Shown: positions 33,435 to 43,207, counted from the first letter of the stretch. The stretch: DNA of 64,000 nucleotides from Amycolatopsis nigrescens CSC17Ta-90 (GCF_000384315.1 NZ_ARVW01000001.1:372001-436000), one strand, 5' to 3'. Notes: a model not told the origin generated them from the sequence alone. Program-made: numbers and translations.

Positions 33435-34160
33435 CGGGCCGTCCGGCGCCAGCAGCGGGCCGAGCAGGCCGGCCATCGCCTTGCCCACCTCCGCGTGACC
33501 TTCCCAGCCCCAGTGCATCCCGTCCTGGTTGCCTCGGCCGGCCAGCACGTGCGGCCCCACCACCGCGGACAGGTCGAGCAGCGGGACGTCTGCCCGGCGA
33601 CCCCAGGCCGTCATCGCGGCCGCGGCGCCGGGCCGCGCGGTGTGCACATATCCGTAGGACGCGGCCCGGTGCACCGACGGCAACATGCCGATGATCGGCA
33701 GCGACGGCCGGACCGCCCGCAGCGCCTCCACCATGGCATTCAGGTAGTGCACGGTCAGCCTGGCCGGCAGCACCACCGGCCTGCCGCGCAGTACGACCGC
33801 CAGCTTCGGCTGCGCGGCAAGGTAGGCGCCGCGAACCACCCGGCGCAGCCCGGCGGGCCGCAGGTAGCGCAACCCGCCGCGCAGGTAGGTCGGCAACGGC
33901 GACGGCAGCGTGTCCATGCTGCCCACCGCCAGCACCACCGCGTCCGCCTGGTGCAGATCCGCCCACACCCGCGGGTCCCCGGTGAGCGACCACCACGCGT
34001 CGCGCGCGTTCCAGCCGATGCCGGCGACCAGGTCGGCGTGGCCGCCGAGGGCGGCGGCGGTGACGTTGAGCCAGAGCCGCGGGTCGTCGGCGGCGTGCTC
34101 GCCGTCCGGGCCGTGGAAGCTCAGCGAGTCACCGAAGACGAGCAGTCGCGGGGCCGGCAT
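33432..34160 (-). CDS. octT: SGNH hydrolase-fold octanoyltransferase of MGLP synthesis (OctT-like)
   Basis: This 242-aa SGNH protein has the nucleophile block VFGDSLSFHG at the N-terminus and the closing DGMHWGWEGH block with Asp-x-x-His. By gene order (between degV and gpgP) it matches Rv2418c, the octanoyltransferase acting on diglucosylglycerate in methylglucose lipopolysaccharide synthesis. It would acylate the reducing end of the primer. The substrate assignment rests on synteny; the fold assignment is direct. It follows gpgP by 3 bases. Confidence 0.85.
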   Translation of the reverse strand: MPAPRLLVFGDSLSFHGPDGEHAADDPRLWLNVTAAALGGHADLVAGIGWNARDAWWSLTGDPRVWADLHQADAVVLAVGSMDTLPSPLPTYLRGGLRYLRPAGLRRVVRGAYLAAQPKLAVVLRGRPVVLPARLTVHYLNAMVEALRAVRPSLPIIGMLPSVHRAASYGYVHTARPGAAAAMTAWGRRADVPLLDLSAVVGPHVLAGRGNQDGMHWGWEGHAEVGKAMAGLLGPLLAPDGP

Positions 34161-34163
34161 CGC

Positions 34164-34778
34164 TCAGCCGGTGATGCCGGCGTTGTACGCGTGCAGGCGC
34201 CAGTTGCCGTCCCGCAGCCCGAGCTCGACCCAGTGGCAGTTGGCGATCCCGCCGAGCGAGGGCCACGCCTCGACCGGCAGCCGCAACAACCGGCCGGTGA
34301 GCGCGATGATGAGCCCGCCGTGCGCGGCCAGCAGCACCGTCTCGTCCGGACCTTCTTCGCGCGAGCGCAGGTCGGCGACGACCTCCGCGGCCCGGTCCGC
34401 GACGTCCACTCTGGACTCTCCGCCGGGCGGTGCCCAGGTGGCGTCCTTGCGCCAGCGGTCCCGCTCCCCCGGCCACCGCAGGTCGACCTGCTCGCCGGTG
34501 AGCCCCTGCCATTCGCCGAGGTGGGTCTCCCGCAGCCGCTTGTCGATCCGCAGCGGCACCCCGGTCGCCTCGGTGAGCACCGTCGCCGTGTCGGTCGCGC
34601 GGTGCAGGTCCGAGGCGATCACCAGGTCGAGGTCGAACCGGGCGAGCGCAGGTACGGCGAACCGGGCCTGGTTCCAGCCGACCTGGGTAAGTGCCGAGTC
34701 CAGATGCCCCTGCATCCGGCCGGCCGCGTTGTAGTCGGTTTCGCCGTGCCGCCACAGCACCAGCCGGCACACGGTCAC
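34164..34778 (-). CDS. gpgP: Glucosyl-3-phosphoglycerate phosphatase (histidine phosphatase fold)
   Basis: This 204-aa phosphoglycerate-mutase-like enzyme has the phosphohistidine motif VLWRHGETDYN near residue 8, LRETHLGEWQGL and the second His in LLAAHGGLI. The neighbours octT and rsfS match Rv2419c (GpgP), which removes phosphate from glucosyl-3-phosphoglycerate in the MGLP pathway. A generic phosphatase is the alternative. The GTG start overlaps the rsfS stop (GTGA), so the upstream continuation of the frame is inside rsfS. Confidence 0.88.
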   Translation of the reverse strand: MTVCRLVLWRHGETDYNAAGRMQGHLDSALTQVGWNQARFAVPALARFDLDLVIASDLHRATDTATVLTEATGVPLRIDKRLRETHLGEWQGLTGEQVDLRWPGERDRWRKDATWAPPGGESRVDVADRAAEVVADLRSREEGPDETVLLAAHGGLIIALTGRLLRLPVEAWPSLGGIANCHWVELGLRDGNWRLHAYNAGITG

Positions 34779-35194
34779 GGGGCGCCCCGCCCCCCGGCCG
34801 GGTCCTCCTCGTCGTCCCGCTCGTCCCCGTACTGGTCCAGCCCGTCCACCTCGATCCGCGGGCAGTCCTTCCACAGCCGCTCCAGGCCGTAGAACGAGCG
34901 CTCCTCGGTGTGCTGGACGTGCACCACCACATCCACGTAGTCGAGCAGCACCCAGCGGCCCTCACGGGCGCCTTCCCGGCGCACCGGCTTGTGCCCGGCG
35001 ATCCGCAGCTTCTCTTCGACGTTGTCCACGATGGCGCCGACCTGGCGTTCGTTCGGCGCCGAGGCGATCACGAAGGCGTCGGTGATGACGAGCTGGTCGG
35101 ACACGTCCAGCACGACCACATCCGTGGCCTTCTTGTCGGCGGCCGCATGCGCGGCCGCGGTCGCCAAGTCACGTGCTTCGGACGTCGCAGCCAC
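34775..35194 (-). CDS. rsfS: Ribosome silencing factor
   Basis: This 139-aa RsfS/Iojap protein has VVVLDVSDQLVITDAFVIASA and WVLLDYVDVVVHVQHTEERSFYGLERLW, the family core. It binds L14 on the large subunit and blocks joining with the small subunit under nutrient limitation. An acidic tail of about 20 residues follows. It lies downstream of nadD, as in most bacteria. Confidence 0.96.
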   Translation of the reverse strand: MAATSEARDLATAAAHAAADKKATDVVVLDVSDQLVITDAFVIASAPNERQVGAIVDNVEEKLRIAGHKPVRREGAREGRWVLLDYVDVVVHVQHTEERSFYGLERLWKDCPRIEVDGLDQYGDERDDEEDPAGGRGAP

Positions 35195-35263
35195 GGTTCT
35201 CCCTCGGATAAAGATTGTGCGCGCACAGAGCGTACCCGGCCGCCACCAGGAGCCGCCGACGCC

Positions 35264-35863
35264 TCAACCGGCCTCCGGGTCGCGATACAGCTTGCGTTTG
35301 TCGATGTAACGCACGACACCGTCGGGGACCAGGTACCAGACCGGCTCGCCGGCCTGGACGCGCGCCCGGCAGGCGGTCGACGAGATGGCCATCGCAGTGA
35401 CCTCGACCAGGCTGACCTTGCCGCTGGGCAGGTGGTGGTCGTTGAGGTGGTAGCCCGGCCTGGTGACACCGATGAAATGCGCGAAGGTGAACAGCTCGTC
35501 GGCGTTGCGCCAGGTCAGGATCTGCTCCAGGGCGTCCGCGCCGGTGATGAAGAAGAGTTCGTCCTCGGGATACTCGGCGTGCAGGTCGCGCAGGGTGTCC
35601 ACGGTGTAGGTCTGCCCGCCGCGGTCGATGTCCACCCGGCTGACCGAGAACACCGGGTTGGACGCGGTGGCGATCACCGTCATCAGGTAGCGGTCCTCGG
35701 CCCTGGTGACCTTCCGCGACGTCTTCTGCCACGGCTGGCCGGTCGGTACGAAGATCACCTCGTCCAGCCCGAACCGGGCCTGAACCTCGCTGGCCGCCAC
35801 CAGGTGGCCGTGATGCACGGGGTCGAAGGTGCCGCCCATGACCCCGATGCGGCGTGCTGACAT
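35264..35863 (-). CDS. nadD: Nicotinate-nucleotide adenylyltransferase
   Basis: This 199-aa enzyme has the nucleotidyltransferase motif [12 protein letters not shown] near residue 10 and the closing MAISSTACR segment, where ISST binds the triphosphate. It makes nicotinate adenine dinucleotide from NaMN and ATP in NAD synthesis. It heads the nadD-rsfS-gpgP-octT block. Confidence 0.96.
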   Translation of the reverse strand: MSARRIGVMGGTFDPVHHGHLVAASEVQARFGLDEVIFVPTGQPWQKTSRKVTRAEDRYLMTVIATASNPVFSVSRVDIDRGGQTYTVDTLRDLHAEYPEDELFFITGADALEQILTWRNADELFTFAHFIGVTRPGYHLNDHHLPSGKVSLVEVTAMAISSTACRARVQAGEPVWYLVPDGVVRYIDKRKLYRDPEAG

Positions 35864-35893
35864 GGATCAACAGCCTATACATCGCCCAGGACA

Positions 35894-35945
35894 CGGTGCG
35901 TGGGTCCACCTCCTCCGCTCCCAGGTGGAGGGGTCCCACGCACCG
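35894..35945. repeat. Long interrupted hairpin between nadD and recQ
   Basis: CGGTGCGTGGG (35894-35904) and CCCACGCACCG (35935-35945) pair perfectly. Inside them CCACCT (35906-35911) pairs with AGGTGG (35923-35928), leaving a one-sided bulge. It lies between the start of nadD (minus) and the start of recQ (plus), a place where no terminator is needed, so it is more likely an operator, a leader structure or a dispersed repeat. Confidence 0.5.
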
Positions 35946-36162
35946 CGCCTCTTCGGCGGCCTGGGGGTACCGCCGGGCACCGGCCACATCCCCGTATGGG
36001 CCAGCACACGGAAGAGAGTTGTCTCCCTGCGTGCGATGACGACATCACGGTCTGTGACCTGAATCACATTCTATCGCACTTTCGGTACGAGTGATCCCTT
36101 TACCTCTGCTTCTTCTCCCGCCGAGGCGCGCAGAGTCGTCCCCATGCGGTAGAGGTTGGTCC

Positions 36163-38274
36163 GTGGACACCAACTCTCTCCGCCGGCAGGCCGAGGTTCT
36201 GCTGCGCGCGCTGGCGGGCGAAAACGCGATCCTGCGCGAGGACCAGTGGGTCGCGATCGAAGCGCTGGTCGCCGAACGGCGGCGGGCGCTGGTCGTGCAG
36301 CGCACCGGCTGGGGCAAGTCCGCGGTCTACTTCCTGGCCACCGCGCTGCTGCGGGCGCAGGGCGCCGGGCCGACCGTGATCATCTCCCCGCTGCTGGCGC
36401 TGATGCGCAACCAGATCGCGGCCGCGGCCGGCTCCGGGATCAAGGCCGCCACGATGAACTCGGCCAACCCGCAGGAGTGGGACGAGGTGCAGGCCGCGAT
36501 CAGCGCGGGCGACATCGACGTGCTGTTGGTCAGCCCGGAGCGGCTGAACAACCCCGACTTCCGGGACACCGTGCTGCCCAAGCTCACCGCCACGGCCGGG
36601 CTGCTGGTGGTGGACGAGGCGCACTGCATCTCCGACTGGGGGCACGACTTCCGGCCGGACTACCGGCGGCTGCGCACCCTGCTGGCCGCCCTGCCGGACG
36701 GGGTCCCGGTGCTCGCCACCACTGCCACCGCGAACGACCGGGTGGCCACCGACGTGGCCGAGCAGCTCGGCATCGGCCGGGCCGGCGGCTCGGACACCCT
36801 GGTGCTGCGCGGCCCGCTCGACCGCGAAAGCCTGCACCTCGCGGTCACCTGGCTGCCGACCAGCGAGCAGCGGCTGGCCTGGCTGGTCGAGCACCTGGCG
36901 GAGCTGCCCGGCTCCGGCATCATCTACACGCTCACCGTCGCCGCCGCGTATGACGTGGCGAGTGTGCTGTCCGACCACGGCTATGCGGCGGTCCCGTACA
37001 CCGGCAAGACCGAGCCCGCCGACCGCGAGGCCGCCGAGGACGACCTGCTCGCGAACCGGGTGAAGGCGCTGGTCGCCACCTCGGCGCTGGGCATGGGCTT
37101 CGACAAGCCGGACCTCGGTTTCGTGGTGCACCTGGGCGCCCCGTCCTCCCCGATCGCCTACTACCAGCAGGTGGGCCGGGCCGGGCGTGGCGTACGGCGG
37201 GCCGAGGTGGTGCTGCTGCCCGGCCGGGAGGACCAGGAGATCTGGCAGTACTTCGGATCGCTGGCCTTCCCGGACGAGCTGCGGGTCACCCAGGTGCTCA
37301 ACTCGCTCGCCTACGCCGAGCGGCCGATGTCCACCGCCGCACTCGAACCAGCCGTGAACCTGTCGCGCTCGCGGCTGGAGATGGTACTCAAGGTGCTCGA
37401 TGTGGACGGTGCGGTGCGGCGGGTCCGCGGCGGCTGGGAGTCCACCGGTCAGGACTGGCACTACGACGCGGAGCGCTACAGCCGGGTCAGCCGGGCCCGC
37501 GCGAGCGAACAGCAGGCCATGCGGGACTACCAGTCCACCACCGGCTGTCGGATGGAGTTCCTGCTCCGCCAGCTCGACGACCCGCACGCGGCGCCGTGCG
37601 GCCGCTGCGACAACTGCACCGGCGGCCACCGCTCCACCGAGGTCTCCGCGAAGGTGGCTGAGAAGACCGGCGAGCGGATCAACCGGCCGGGGGTCGAACT
37701 CGGCCCGCGGCGGCAGTGGCCCACCGGATTGTCCACTTTGGACGTTCCGCTGTCCGGGCGGATCGCCAAGACCGAGCAGGCCGCGCCGGGGCGAACCCTG
37801 GGCAGGCTCACCGACGTCGGCTGGGGTACCCGGCTGCGCGAGCTGGTCGGCGCCACGGCCGAGGACGGCGAGGTCCCCGAGTCGGTCTTCGAGGCCTGCG
37901 TCAAGGTGCTGGCCGCGTGGGACTGGGCCGAGCGGCCGGTGGCGGTGGCCGGTATCCCGTCCAGCACCCGGCCGAAGCTGGCCGAGCACCTGGCGCGGCG
38001 GATCGCCGAGGTCGGCAGGCTGGAGTTCCTCGGCTCGCTGGACTCGGCCGGGCAGCCACCGCGCCGGGCGAACAGTGCGCAGCGGGTGGCCGACCTGTGG
38101 CAGCGGCTCGGCCTGTCCGGCGAGCTCGCCGGCCGGGTGGCCGGGGCGGGCGGCCCGATCCTGCTGGTGGACGACCTGGTCGACACCGGCTGGACCATGA
38201 CCATGGGCGCCAGGTTGCTCCTGCAGGCCGGCGCACCGGCCGTGCTGCCGTTCGCGCTGGCGTCCACCTCGTAG
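36163..38274 (+). CDS. RecQ-family helicase fused to a phosphoribosyltransferase-like domain
   Basis: This 703-aa protein has helicase motif I QRTGWGKSAVY (about residue 45), motif II DEAHCISDWGHDFRPDYR, the motif VI region QQVGRAGRG, and a zinc-binding segment ending CGRCDNC. After about residue 520 a separate domain ends with GPILLVDDLVDTGWTMTMGA, the PRPP-binding loop of type I phosphoribosyltransferases (ComF-like). Helicases of this form unwind 3'-tailed DNA in repair. The fused domain may sense or process a nucleotide. The GTG at 36163 is preferred (AGAGG upstream), because the upstream in-frame stretch is Leu/Pro-rich and non-homologous. Confidence 0.92.
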   Translation: MDTNSLRRQAEVLLRALAGENAILREDQWVAIEALVAERRRALVVQRTGWGKSAVYFLATALLRAQGAGPTVIISPLLALMRNQIAAAAGSGIKAATMNSANPQEWDEVQAAISAGDIDVLLVSPERLNNPDFRDTVLPKLTATAGLLVVDEAHCISDWGHDFRPDYRRLRTLLAALPDGVPVLATTATANDRVATDVAEQLGIGRAGGSDTLVLRGPLDRESLHLAVTWLPTSEQRLAWLVEHLAELPGSGIIYTLTVAAAYDVASVLSDHGYAAVPYTGKTEPADREAAEDDLLANRVKALVATSALGMGFDKPDLGFVVHLGAPSSPIAYYQQVGRAGRGVRRAEVVLLPGREDQEIWQYFGSLAFPDELRVTQVLNSLAYAERPMSTAALEPAVNLSRSRLEMVLKVLDVDGAVRRVRGGWESTGQDWHYDAERYSRVSRARASEQQAMRDYQSTTGCRMEFLLRQLDDPHAAPCGRCDNCTGGHRSTEVSAKVAEKTGERINRPGVELGPRRQWPTGLSTLDVPLSGRIAKTEQAAPGRTLGRLTDVGWGTRLRELVGATAEDGEVPESVFEACVKVLAAWDWAERPVAVAGIPSSTRPKLAEHLARRIAEVGRLEFLGSLDSAGQPPRRANSAQRVADLWQRLGLSGELAGRVAGAGGPILLVDDLVDTGWTMTMGARLLLQAGAPAVLPFALASTS

Positions 38275-38374
38275 CGGGACGGCGCGGTGGGTCGTTCGCA
38301 TGGCGAAATACCTTCCGCTTCGCCCATTCGTGTGGCATGGTCCCTTCTCACTGGTCGCTCGCGCGGAGGTGGAC

Positions 38375-39655
38375 ATGTCCGAATCGACCGTCGACCCCCA
38401 GGTCACGCATCGGCTACCGGTCCGCAAGCTGTTCGCGGCCAGTGTCGGCAACGCCCTGGAATGGTTCGACTGGACGATCTACGCGACGTTCAGCATCTAC
38501 TTCGCGAGCGCCTTCTTCCCCGGCGATCTGGCGGACATCAACACCTTCGCCACCTACGCGCTGGCCTTCTTCTTCCGGCCGCTCGGCGGGGTGCTGCTCG
38601 GCCGGTTCGCCGACCTCAAGGGCCGCAAGCCGGCGATGATCCTGACCATCGTGCTGATGGCGGGCGGCTCGGTGCTGATCGCCGTGCTGCCCACCTACGA
38701 GCAGGTGGGCTGGCTGGCCCCGATCCTGCTGATGGTGGCCCGGATCGCGCAGGGGCTCTCCCTCGGCGGCGAGGTCTCGAACGCCTCGGCCTATCTCGGC
38801 GAGATCGCCCCGGCCAAGCGCCGGGGCCGGTATTCCTCCTTCTTCTACATCTCCACCGGCTCGGCGGTGCTGATCGCGTCGGTGCTCGGTTTCGTGCTCG
38901 ACCGCACCATGGACAAGGCGGACCTGGCCTCCTACGGCTGGCGGATCCCGTTCCTGCTCGGCGGCGTGCTCGGCCTCATCGGCCTCTGGCTGCGGCGCAG
39001 CCTCGCCGAGACCGAGCAGTTCGAGAACAACAAGACCAGGGCGAAGAAGGTGGAACGGCCGCTGCTGACCACCCTGCGCGAACATCCCAAGGCGGTCGGC
39101 CAGCTGATCGGCTTCAGCATGCTCTCCACGCTCTGCTACTACACCTTCTTCAGCGCGCTCACCCCGTTCGCGGTCAAGACCAGGCACGCCGAAGCGGACG
39201 ACGTCTTCCTGGCGCTGTCCATCGCGACCGCGCTGTTCATCGCGCTGCAGTACCCGATGGGCGCGCTCGCCGACCGGTTCGGCCGCAAACCGCAGCTGCT
39301 GGTGTGGTCCGCGGCCACCGCCGTGCTCATCGTGCCGCTGTCCACCCTGGTCCGGCCGGGTTTCGGCGGGCTGCTGGTGGTGTTCTGCGTCGGCCTCGGC
39401 CTGTACACGGCGATGACCTCGATCGCCCCGGCGATCATGAGCGAGCTGTTCCCCACTGAGCTGCGCGGGCTCGGCATCGGCGCCTGGTACAACCTCACGG
39501 TGGCCACCTTCGGCGGCACCGCCCCGCTGGTGATCAGCGCGCTGGCCAAGTGGAACGCGTCCACGGTGTTCTTCTGGTACGTCGCCGCCGGGGCCGCGAT
39601 CGCGTTCCTGGTGATCCTCCGGCTGCCCGAGACCAAGGGCAGCGAGCTCAAGTAG
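38375..39655 (+). CDS. MFS metabolite:proton symporter
   Basis: This 426-aa transporter has 12 membrane segments. GNALEWFDWTIYATF at the start and GRFADLKGRKPAM are the signatures of the MHS group (ProP, KgtP, shikimate and citrate transporters). GGAGG precedes the ATG at 38375. The substrate is open. The frame continues for 39 well-formed codons after the TAG stop (see the next entry). Confidence 0.92.
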   Translation: MSESTVDPQVTHRLPVRKLFAASVGNALEWFDWTIYATFSIYFASAFFPGDLADINTFATYALAFFFRPLGGVLLGRFADLKGRKPAMILTIVLMAGGSVLIAVLPTYEQVGWLAPILLMVARIAQGLSLGGEVSNASAYLGEIAPAKRRGRYSSFFYISTGSAVLIASVLGFVLDRTMDKADLASYGWRIPFLLGGVLGLIGLWLRRSLAETEQFENNKTRAKKVERPLLTTLREHPKAVGQLIGFSMLSTLCYYTFFSALTPFAVKTRHAEADDVFLALSIATALFIALQYPMGALADRFGRKPQLLVWSAATAVLIVPLSTLVRPGFGGLLVVFCVGLGLYTAMTSIAPAIMSELFPTELRGLGIGAWYNLTVATFGGTAPLVISALAKWNASTVFFWYVAAGAAIAFLVILRLPETKGSELK

Positions 39656-39775
39656 GTCCTCTGGGAGAACCTCACCAGCGAAGACCCCGGCGCGGTCGGG
39701 GTCGAACAGCAGCGCGAGTTCCTGCAGCGTCAGGCCGCCGGTGACTTCCCGGCCGACCTGGACCCCGGCATCTGA
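39656..39775 (+). pseudogene. In-frame continuation of the MFS frame after an amber stop
   Basis: Directly after TAG (39653-39655) the same frame stays open for 39 codons to TGA 39773-39775. Third positions are almost all G or C, as in true coding sequence. The tail is acidic and hydrophilic (for example EQQREFLQRQAAGDFPADLD), like cytoplasmic C-termini of MHS transporters. Either a recent nonsense change shortened the protein or UAG is sometimes read through. A start codon with ribosome site for a separate gene is not seen. Confidence 0.5.
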
Positions 39776-39786
39776 CGGCTGAGCCG

Positions 39787-40896
39787 CTAGGCGCCGAAGG
39801 GCACCAGGTCGTCGGCGTGCACGACCTCGCGGCGCTGCTCGGCCGGCAGGTCGGGGCTGGAGCGGCCGATCAGCTCCGGCAACTCCCCCGCGTCGAAGGC
39901 CACCACGCCACGGGCCACCACCCGCTGCGCGGGGTCGACCAGATCCACCACGTCGCCGGCCTGGAAGTCCCCGTCCACACCGGTGATCCCGGCGGCCAGC
40001 AGCGACCGGCGGCGGCGCACCACGGCGGTCACCGCGCCGTCGTCGAGCTGCAGCCTGCCGGCGCTCCCCGCGGCGTAGCCGAGCCAGAACCGGCGGGCCG
40101 ACAGCCTGGTGTCCGCGGCGGCGAACGCGGTGCCGACCTCGGCCGCGCCCAGTGCGCTCGCCGCGTCCACCGCGGCGGACAGCAGCACCGGGATGCCGGC
40201 TGCGGCCGCGGTGCGGGCGGCGGCCAGCTTGGACACCATGCCGCCGGTACCGAGCCCGGAGCTCGACATGCCGACCTCGATACCGTCCACATCGGACTCC
40301 CCCGCCACCTCGGTGATCCGCCGGGTGGCCCCGTCGCGCGGGTCGCCGTCGTACAGAGCGTCCACATCGGACAGCAGCACCAGCGCGTCGGCGCCGATCA
40401 GGTGGGCCACCAGTGCGGCCAGCCGGTCGTTGTCGCCGAAGCGGATCTCTTCGGTGGCCACCGTGTCGTTCTCGTTGACCACCGGGACCGCGCCGAGGGC
40501 GAGCAGCCGGGAAAAGGTGCGTTGCGCGTTGCGGTAGTGCGAGCGCCGCACCACGTCGTCGGAGGTGAGCAGCACCTGGCCGACGGTGAGCGAGTACCGG
40601 CCGAAGGACTCGGCGTAGGCGTGCGCGAGGGCGAGCTGGCCGACGCTGGCCGCGGCCTGCTGGGTGGCCAGGTCACGCGGCCGCTTGCCGAGCTTCAGCG
40701 GGGCGAGCCCGGTACCGATCGCGCCGGAGGAGACCAGCACCAGCTGAGTGTCCGCGGCGACCCGCCGCGCGATGGCGTCCACCAGCGCGTCCAGCCTGGA
40801 GCGGTCCAGCCCGTCGCCAGCCGTGGTCAGCGCGGACGAGCCGACCTTGACCACCAGCCGGCGAGCGGACGCGATCGCCGCCCTGGCACCGGTCAT
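39787..40896 (-). CDS. proB: Glutamate 5-kinase
   Basis: This 369-aa kinase begins [11 protein letters not shown] and has GSNLS-like ATP-site segments ([31 protein letters not shown]) and a C-terminal PUA domain. It phosphorylates glutamate as the first step of proline synthesis. Its start overlaps the obg stop (ATGA), as in other actinobacteria (Rv2439c-Rv2440c). Confidence 0.96.
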   Translation of the reverse strand: MTGARAAIASARRLVVKVGSSALTTAGDGLDRSRLDALVDAIARRVAADTQLVLVSSGAIGTGLAPLKLGKRPRDLATQQAAASVGQLALAHAYAESFGRYSLTVGQVLLTSDDVVRRSHYRNAQRTFSRLLALGAVPVVNENDTVATEEIRFGDNDRLAALVAHLIGADALVLLSDVDALYDGDPRDGATRRITEVAGESDVDGIEVGMSSSGLGTGGMVSKLAAARTAAAAGIPVLLSAAVDAASALGAAEVGTAFAAADTRLSARRFWLGYAAGSAGRLQLDDGAVTAVVRRRRSLLAAGITGVDGDFQAGDVVDLVDPAQRVVARGVVAFDAGELPELIGRSSPDLPAEQRREVVHADDLVPFGA

Positions 40897-42341
40897 CGCC
40901 CGTCCCCGGGTTCGTCCGGGCCGTCCCGGCGAATCCGGCGGGCTTCCTTGCGCTCGGCGGCGCCGACCCGGCTGTCGTCCTCCAGCCGGACGTCGGTGCC
41001 GCGACCGGACAGGTGCGCGGCCATCCCGGCCGGTGTCGACGGCTCCCAGTCGAAGGTGACGCCGCCGATGGTGACCGGGGTGCCTGGCTGCGCGCCCTGA
41101 CGCGCCAGTGCCTCCTCGACGCCGAGCCGGTTGAGCCGGTCGCCCAGGTAGCCGACCGCCTCGTCGTTGCCGAAGTCGGTCTGGTTCACCCAGCGTTCCG
41201 GACGGCGGCCGCGCACGATGAAGGCGTCCTCGTCCGCCGGATCGCGTTCGACGGTGAAGCCAGCGTCGTCCACCGCGAGCGGGCGGAGCACCACCTTCGC
41301 CGGCTCCGGCGCCGGCTGCTCGGACCGGTACTTCTCCACCACCGCGGCGAGCGCGAAAGTCAGTTCCCGCAAGCCCTGCCTGCTCGCGGTGGAGACCTCG
41401 AACACGGGCAGCCCGCGTTCCTCGAGCTCGGGACGCACAAGCTCGGCGAGCTCGGCGGCCTCCGGTACGTCCATCTTGTTCAGCACCACCACCCGGGGCC
41501 GGTCGGCGAGGTCGCCGCCGAGGCTCGGGGTGTACCTGGCCAGTTCCTGCTCCAGTGCGTCCACATCGGACAGTGGGTCGCGGCCCTGTTCGTAGGTCGC
41601 GCAGTCGATCACGTGCACCAGCACCGCGCAGCGCTCGATGTGCCGCAGGAAGTCCAGGCCGAGGCCTTTTCCTTCGCTGGCACCGGGAATCAGGCCGGGC
41701 ACGTCGGCCATGGTGAACACGACCGTGCCCGCGCTGACCACGCCGAGGTTGGGCACCAGGGTGGTGAACGGGTAGTCCGCAATCTTCGGCTTGGCCGCGG
41801 ACAGCACCGAGATCAGCGACGACTTGCCGGCCGAGGGGAAACCCACCAGCCCGACGTCGGCCACCGAACGCAGTTCGAGCACCAGGTCGCGGCTCTCGCC
41901 CGCCTCGCCGAGCAGCGCGAACCCCGGCGCCTTGCGAGCGCGGGAGGCCAGCGCCGCGTTGCCGAGTCCGCCGCGGCCGCCTTGCGCGGCGACGAAAGTG
42001 GTGCCTGGGCCGACGAGGTCGGCCAGCACCTCCCCGTCCTCGGTGAGCACGACGGTGCCGTCCGGCACCCGCATCTCCAGCGTGTCGCCGTTCGCGCCGT
42101 TGCGGTGGCTGCCCTGGCCCTGCTTTCCGTTGCCCGCCTTGGCGTGCGGGCGGAAGTGGAAGTCCAGCAGGGTGTGCACGCTGCTGTCCACGACGAGCAG
42201 CACGTCACCGCCGTTACCGCCGTTGCCGCCGTCGGGCCCGCCGAGGGGCTTGAACTTCTCCCGGTGCACCGAGGCGCAACCGTGTCCACCGTCTCCGGCG
42301 GCCAGATGGATCACCGCGCGGTCCACGAACCGGGACGCCAT
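40893..42341 (-). CDS. obg: Obg GTPase (ribosome assembly, stress response)
   Basis: This 482-aa protein has the glycine-rich Obg fold ([14 protein letters not shown]), the GTPase P-loop [19 protein letters not shown] and NKMD, and a C-terminal OCT domain (about residues 330-420) typical of the actinobacterial and Bacillus type. It acts in 50S maturation and growth control. The ATG at 42341 fits the family N-terminus [20 protein letters not shown]. Confidence 0.96.
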   Translation of the reverse strand: MASRFVDRAVIHLAAGDGGHGCASVHREKFKPLGGPDGGNGGNGGDVLLVVDSSVHTLLDFHFRPHAKAGNGKQGQGSHRNGANGDTLEMRVPDGTVVLTEDGEVLADLVGPGTTFVAAQGGRGGLGNAALASRARKAPGFALLGEAGESRDLVLELRSVADVGLVGFPSAGKSSLISVLSAAKPKIADYPFTTLVPNLGVVSAGTVVFTMADVPGLIPGASEGKGLGLDFLRHIERCAVLVHVIDCATYEQGRDPLSDVDALEQELARYTPSLGGDLADRPRVVVLNKMDVPEAAELAELVRPELEERGLPVFEVSTASRQGLRELTFALAAVVEKYRSEQPAPEPAKVVLRPLAVDDAGFTVERDPADEDAFIVRGRRPERWVNQTDFGNDEAVGYLGDRLNRLGVEEALARQGAQPGTPVTIGGVTFDWEPSTPAGMAAHLSGRGTDVRLEDDSRVGAAERKEARRIRRDGPDEPGDGR

Positions 42342-42401
42342 GTCTTGCCTCTTTCGTACCTGCTGGATCACATACGGCTGGTCACATATAGAAATGAAAA
42401 A

Positions 42402-42439
42402 CGAGGGGCGGCACCGGATTGTTCCGGCGCCGCCCCTCG
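42402..42439 (-). terminator. Intrinsic terminator of rplU-rpmA
   Basis: CGAGGGGCGGC (42402-42412) and GCCGCCCCTCG (42429-42439) pair perfectly, with CCGG/CCGG inside. On the minus strand the stem is followed by TTTTTCATTTC. It separates rplU-rpmA from obg-proB. Confidence 0.85.
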
Positions 42440-42468
42440 TCGAGGTTTCTTCGCGTCTACCGGGCCTT

Positions 42469-42726
42469 TCAGGCCTCGGCCGGCACGATGTTGACCGTCT
42501 TGCGGCCACGCTTCGAACCGAACTCGACCGCACCGGCGGCGAGCGCGAACAGCGTGTCGTCGCCGCCACGGCCGACGTTCACGCCGGGGTGGAACTTGGT
42601 GCCGCGCTGCCGGACCAGGATCTCGCCCGCGAGGACTTCCTGGCCGCCGAAGCGCTTGACCCCGAGCCGCTGGGCATTGGAGTCACGACCGTTGCGGGAG
42701 CTGGACGCGCCCTTCTTGTGTGCCAT
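42469..42726 (-). CDS. rpmA: 50S ribosomal protein L27
   Basis: This 85-aa protein starts [20 protein letters not shown] and includes [15 protein letters not shown], the L27 signature. Its N-terminus reaches the peptidyl-transferase centre. It is 16 bases after rplU on the same strand. Confidence 0.97.
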   Translation of the reverse strand: MAHKKGASSSRNGRDSNAQRLGVKRFGGQEVLAGEILVRQRGTKFHPGVNVGRGGDDTLFALAAGAVEFGSKRGRKTVNIVPAEA

Positions 42727-42742
42727 GGCTGCTCTAGGTCCT

Positions 42743-43057
42743 TTACTTGTTGATGCCGGTGACCTCGACGCGGGTCAGCTTCTGCCGGTGACCCTGCCGC
42801 TTGTGGTAGCCGGTCTTGTTCTTGAACTTGCGGATGCGGATCTTGGGACCCTTGGTCTGCTCGACGACCTTGCCGGTGACCGAGACCTTCGCCAGTGCGT
42901 CGGCGTCCGCCGTGACCTCGCCGCCATCGACGAACAGTACGGCGGGGAAGGTGTGCTCGGTGCCCGGCTCGCCCTCGAGCTTCTCGACCTCGACGACGTC
43001 GCCGACGGCCACCTTGTACTGCTTGCCGCCGGTCTTGACGATCGCGTACGCCGACAC
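42743..43057 (-). CDS. rplU: 50S ribosomal protein L21
   Basis: This 104-aa protein starts [17 protein letters not shown] and ends [19 protein letters not shown], the L21 consensus. The GTG at 43057 has AGGAG upstream and matches the family start; the open frame further upstream is not homologous. The 118 bases before it may hold the promoter and a leader. Confidence 0.96.
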   Translation of the reverse strand: MSAYAIVKTGGKQYKVAVGDVVEVEKLEGEPGTEHTFPAVLFVDGGEVTADADALAKVSVTGKVVEQTKGPKIRIRKFKNKTGYHKRQGHRQKLTRVEVTGINK

Positions 43058-43175
43058 GGGAGTCTCCTGCTTACTCGACAATGGGTGGGGGCTTGTGCAC
43101 TCGTCCCGCAGTGAAGCGGTCCGGGAGGCGCACAATGCGACCTGCTCTTGTGGCGGGCCGCCTTGTAGGTTACGT

Positions 43176-43207
43176 GCCACCCCGGATTGACCTTGCACCG
43201 GGGTGGC
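43176..43207 (-). terminator. Hairpin downstream of rne
   Basis: GCCACCCCGG (43176-43185) pairs perfectly with CCGGGGTGGC (43198-43207) over a 12-base loop, 13 bases after the rne stop on the minus strand. There is no T tract. It may end rne transcripts before rplU. Confidence 0.6.
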
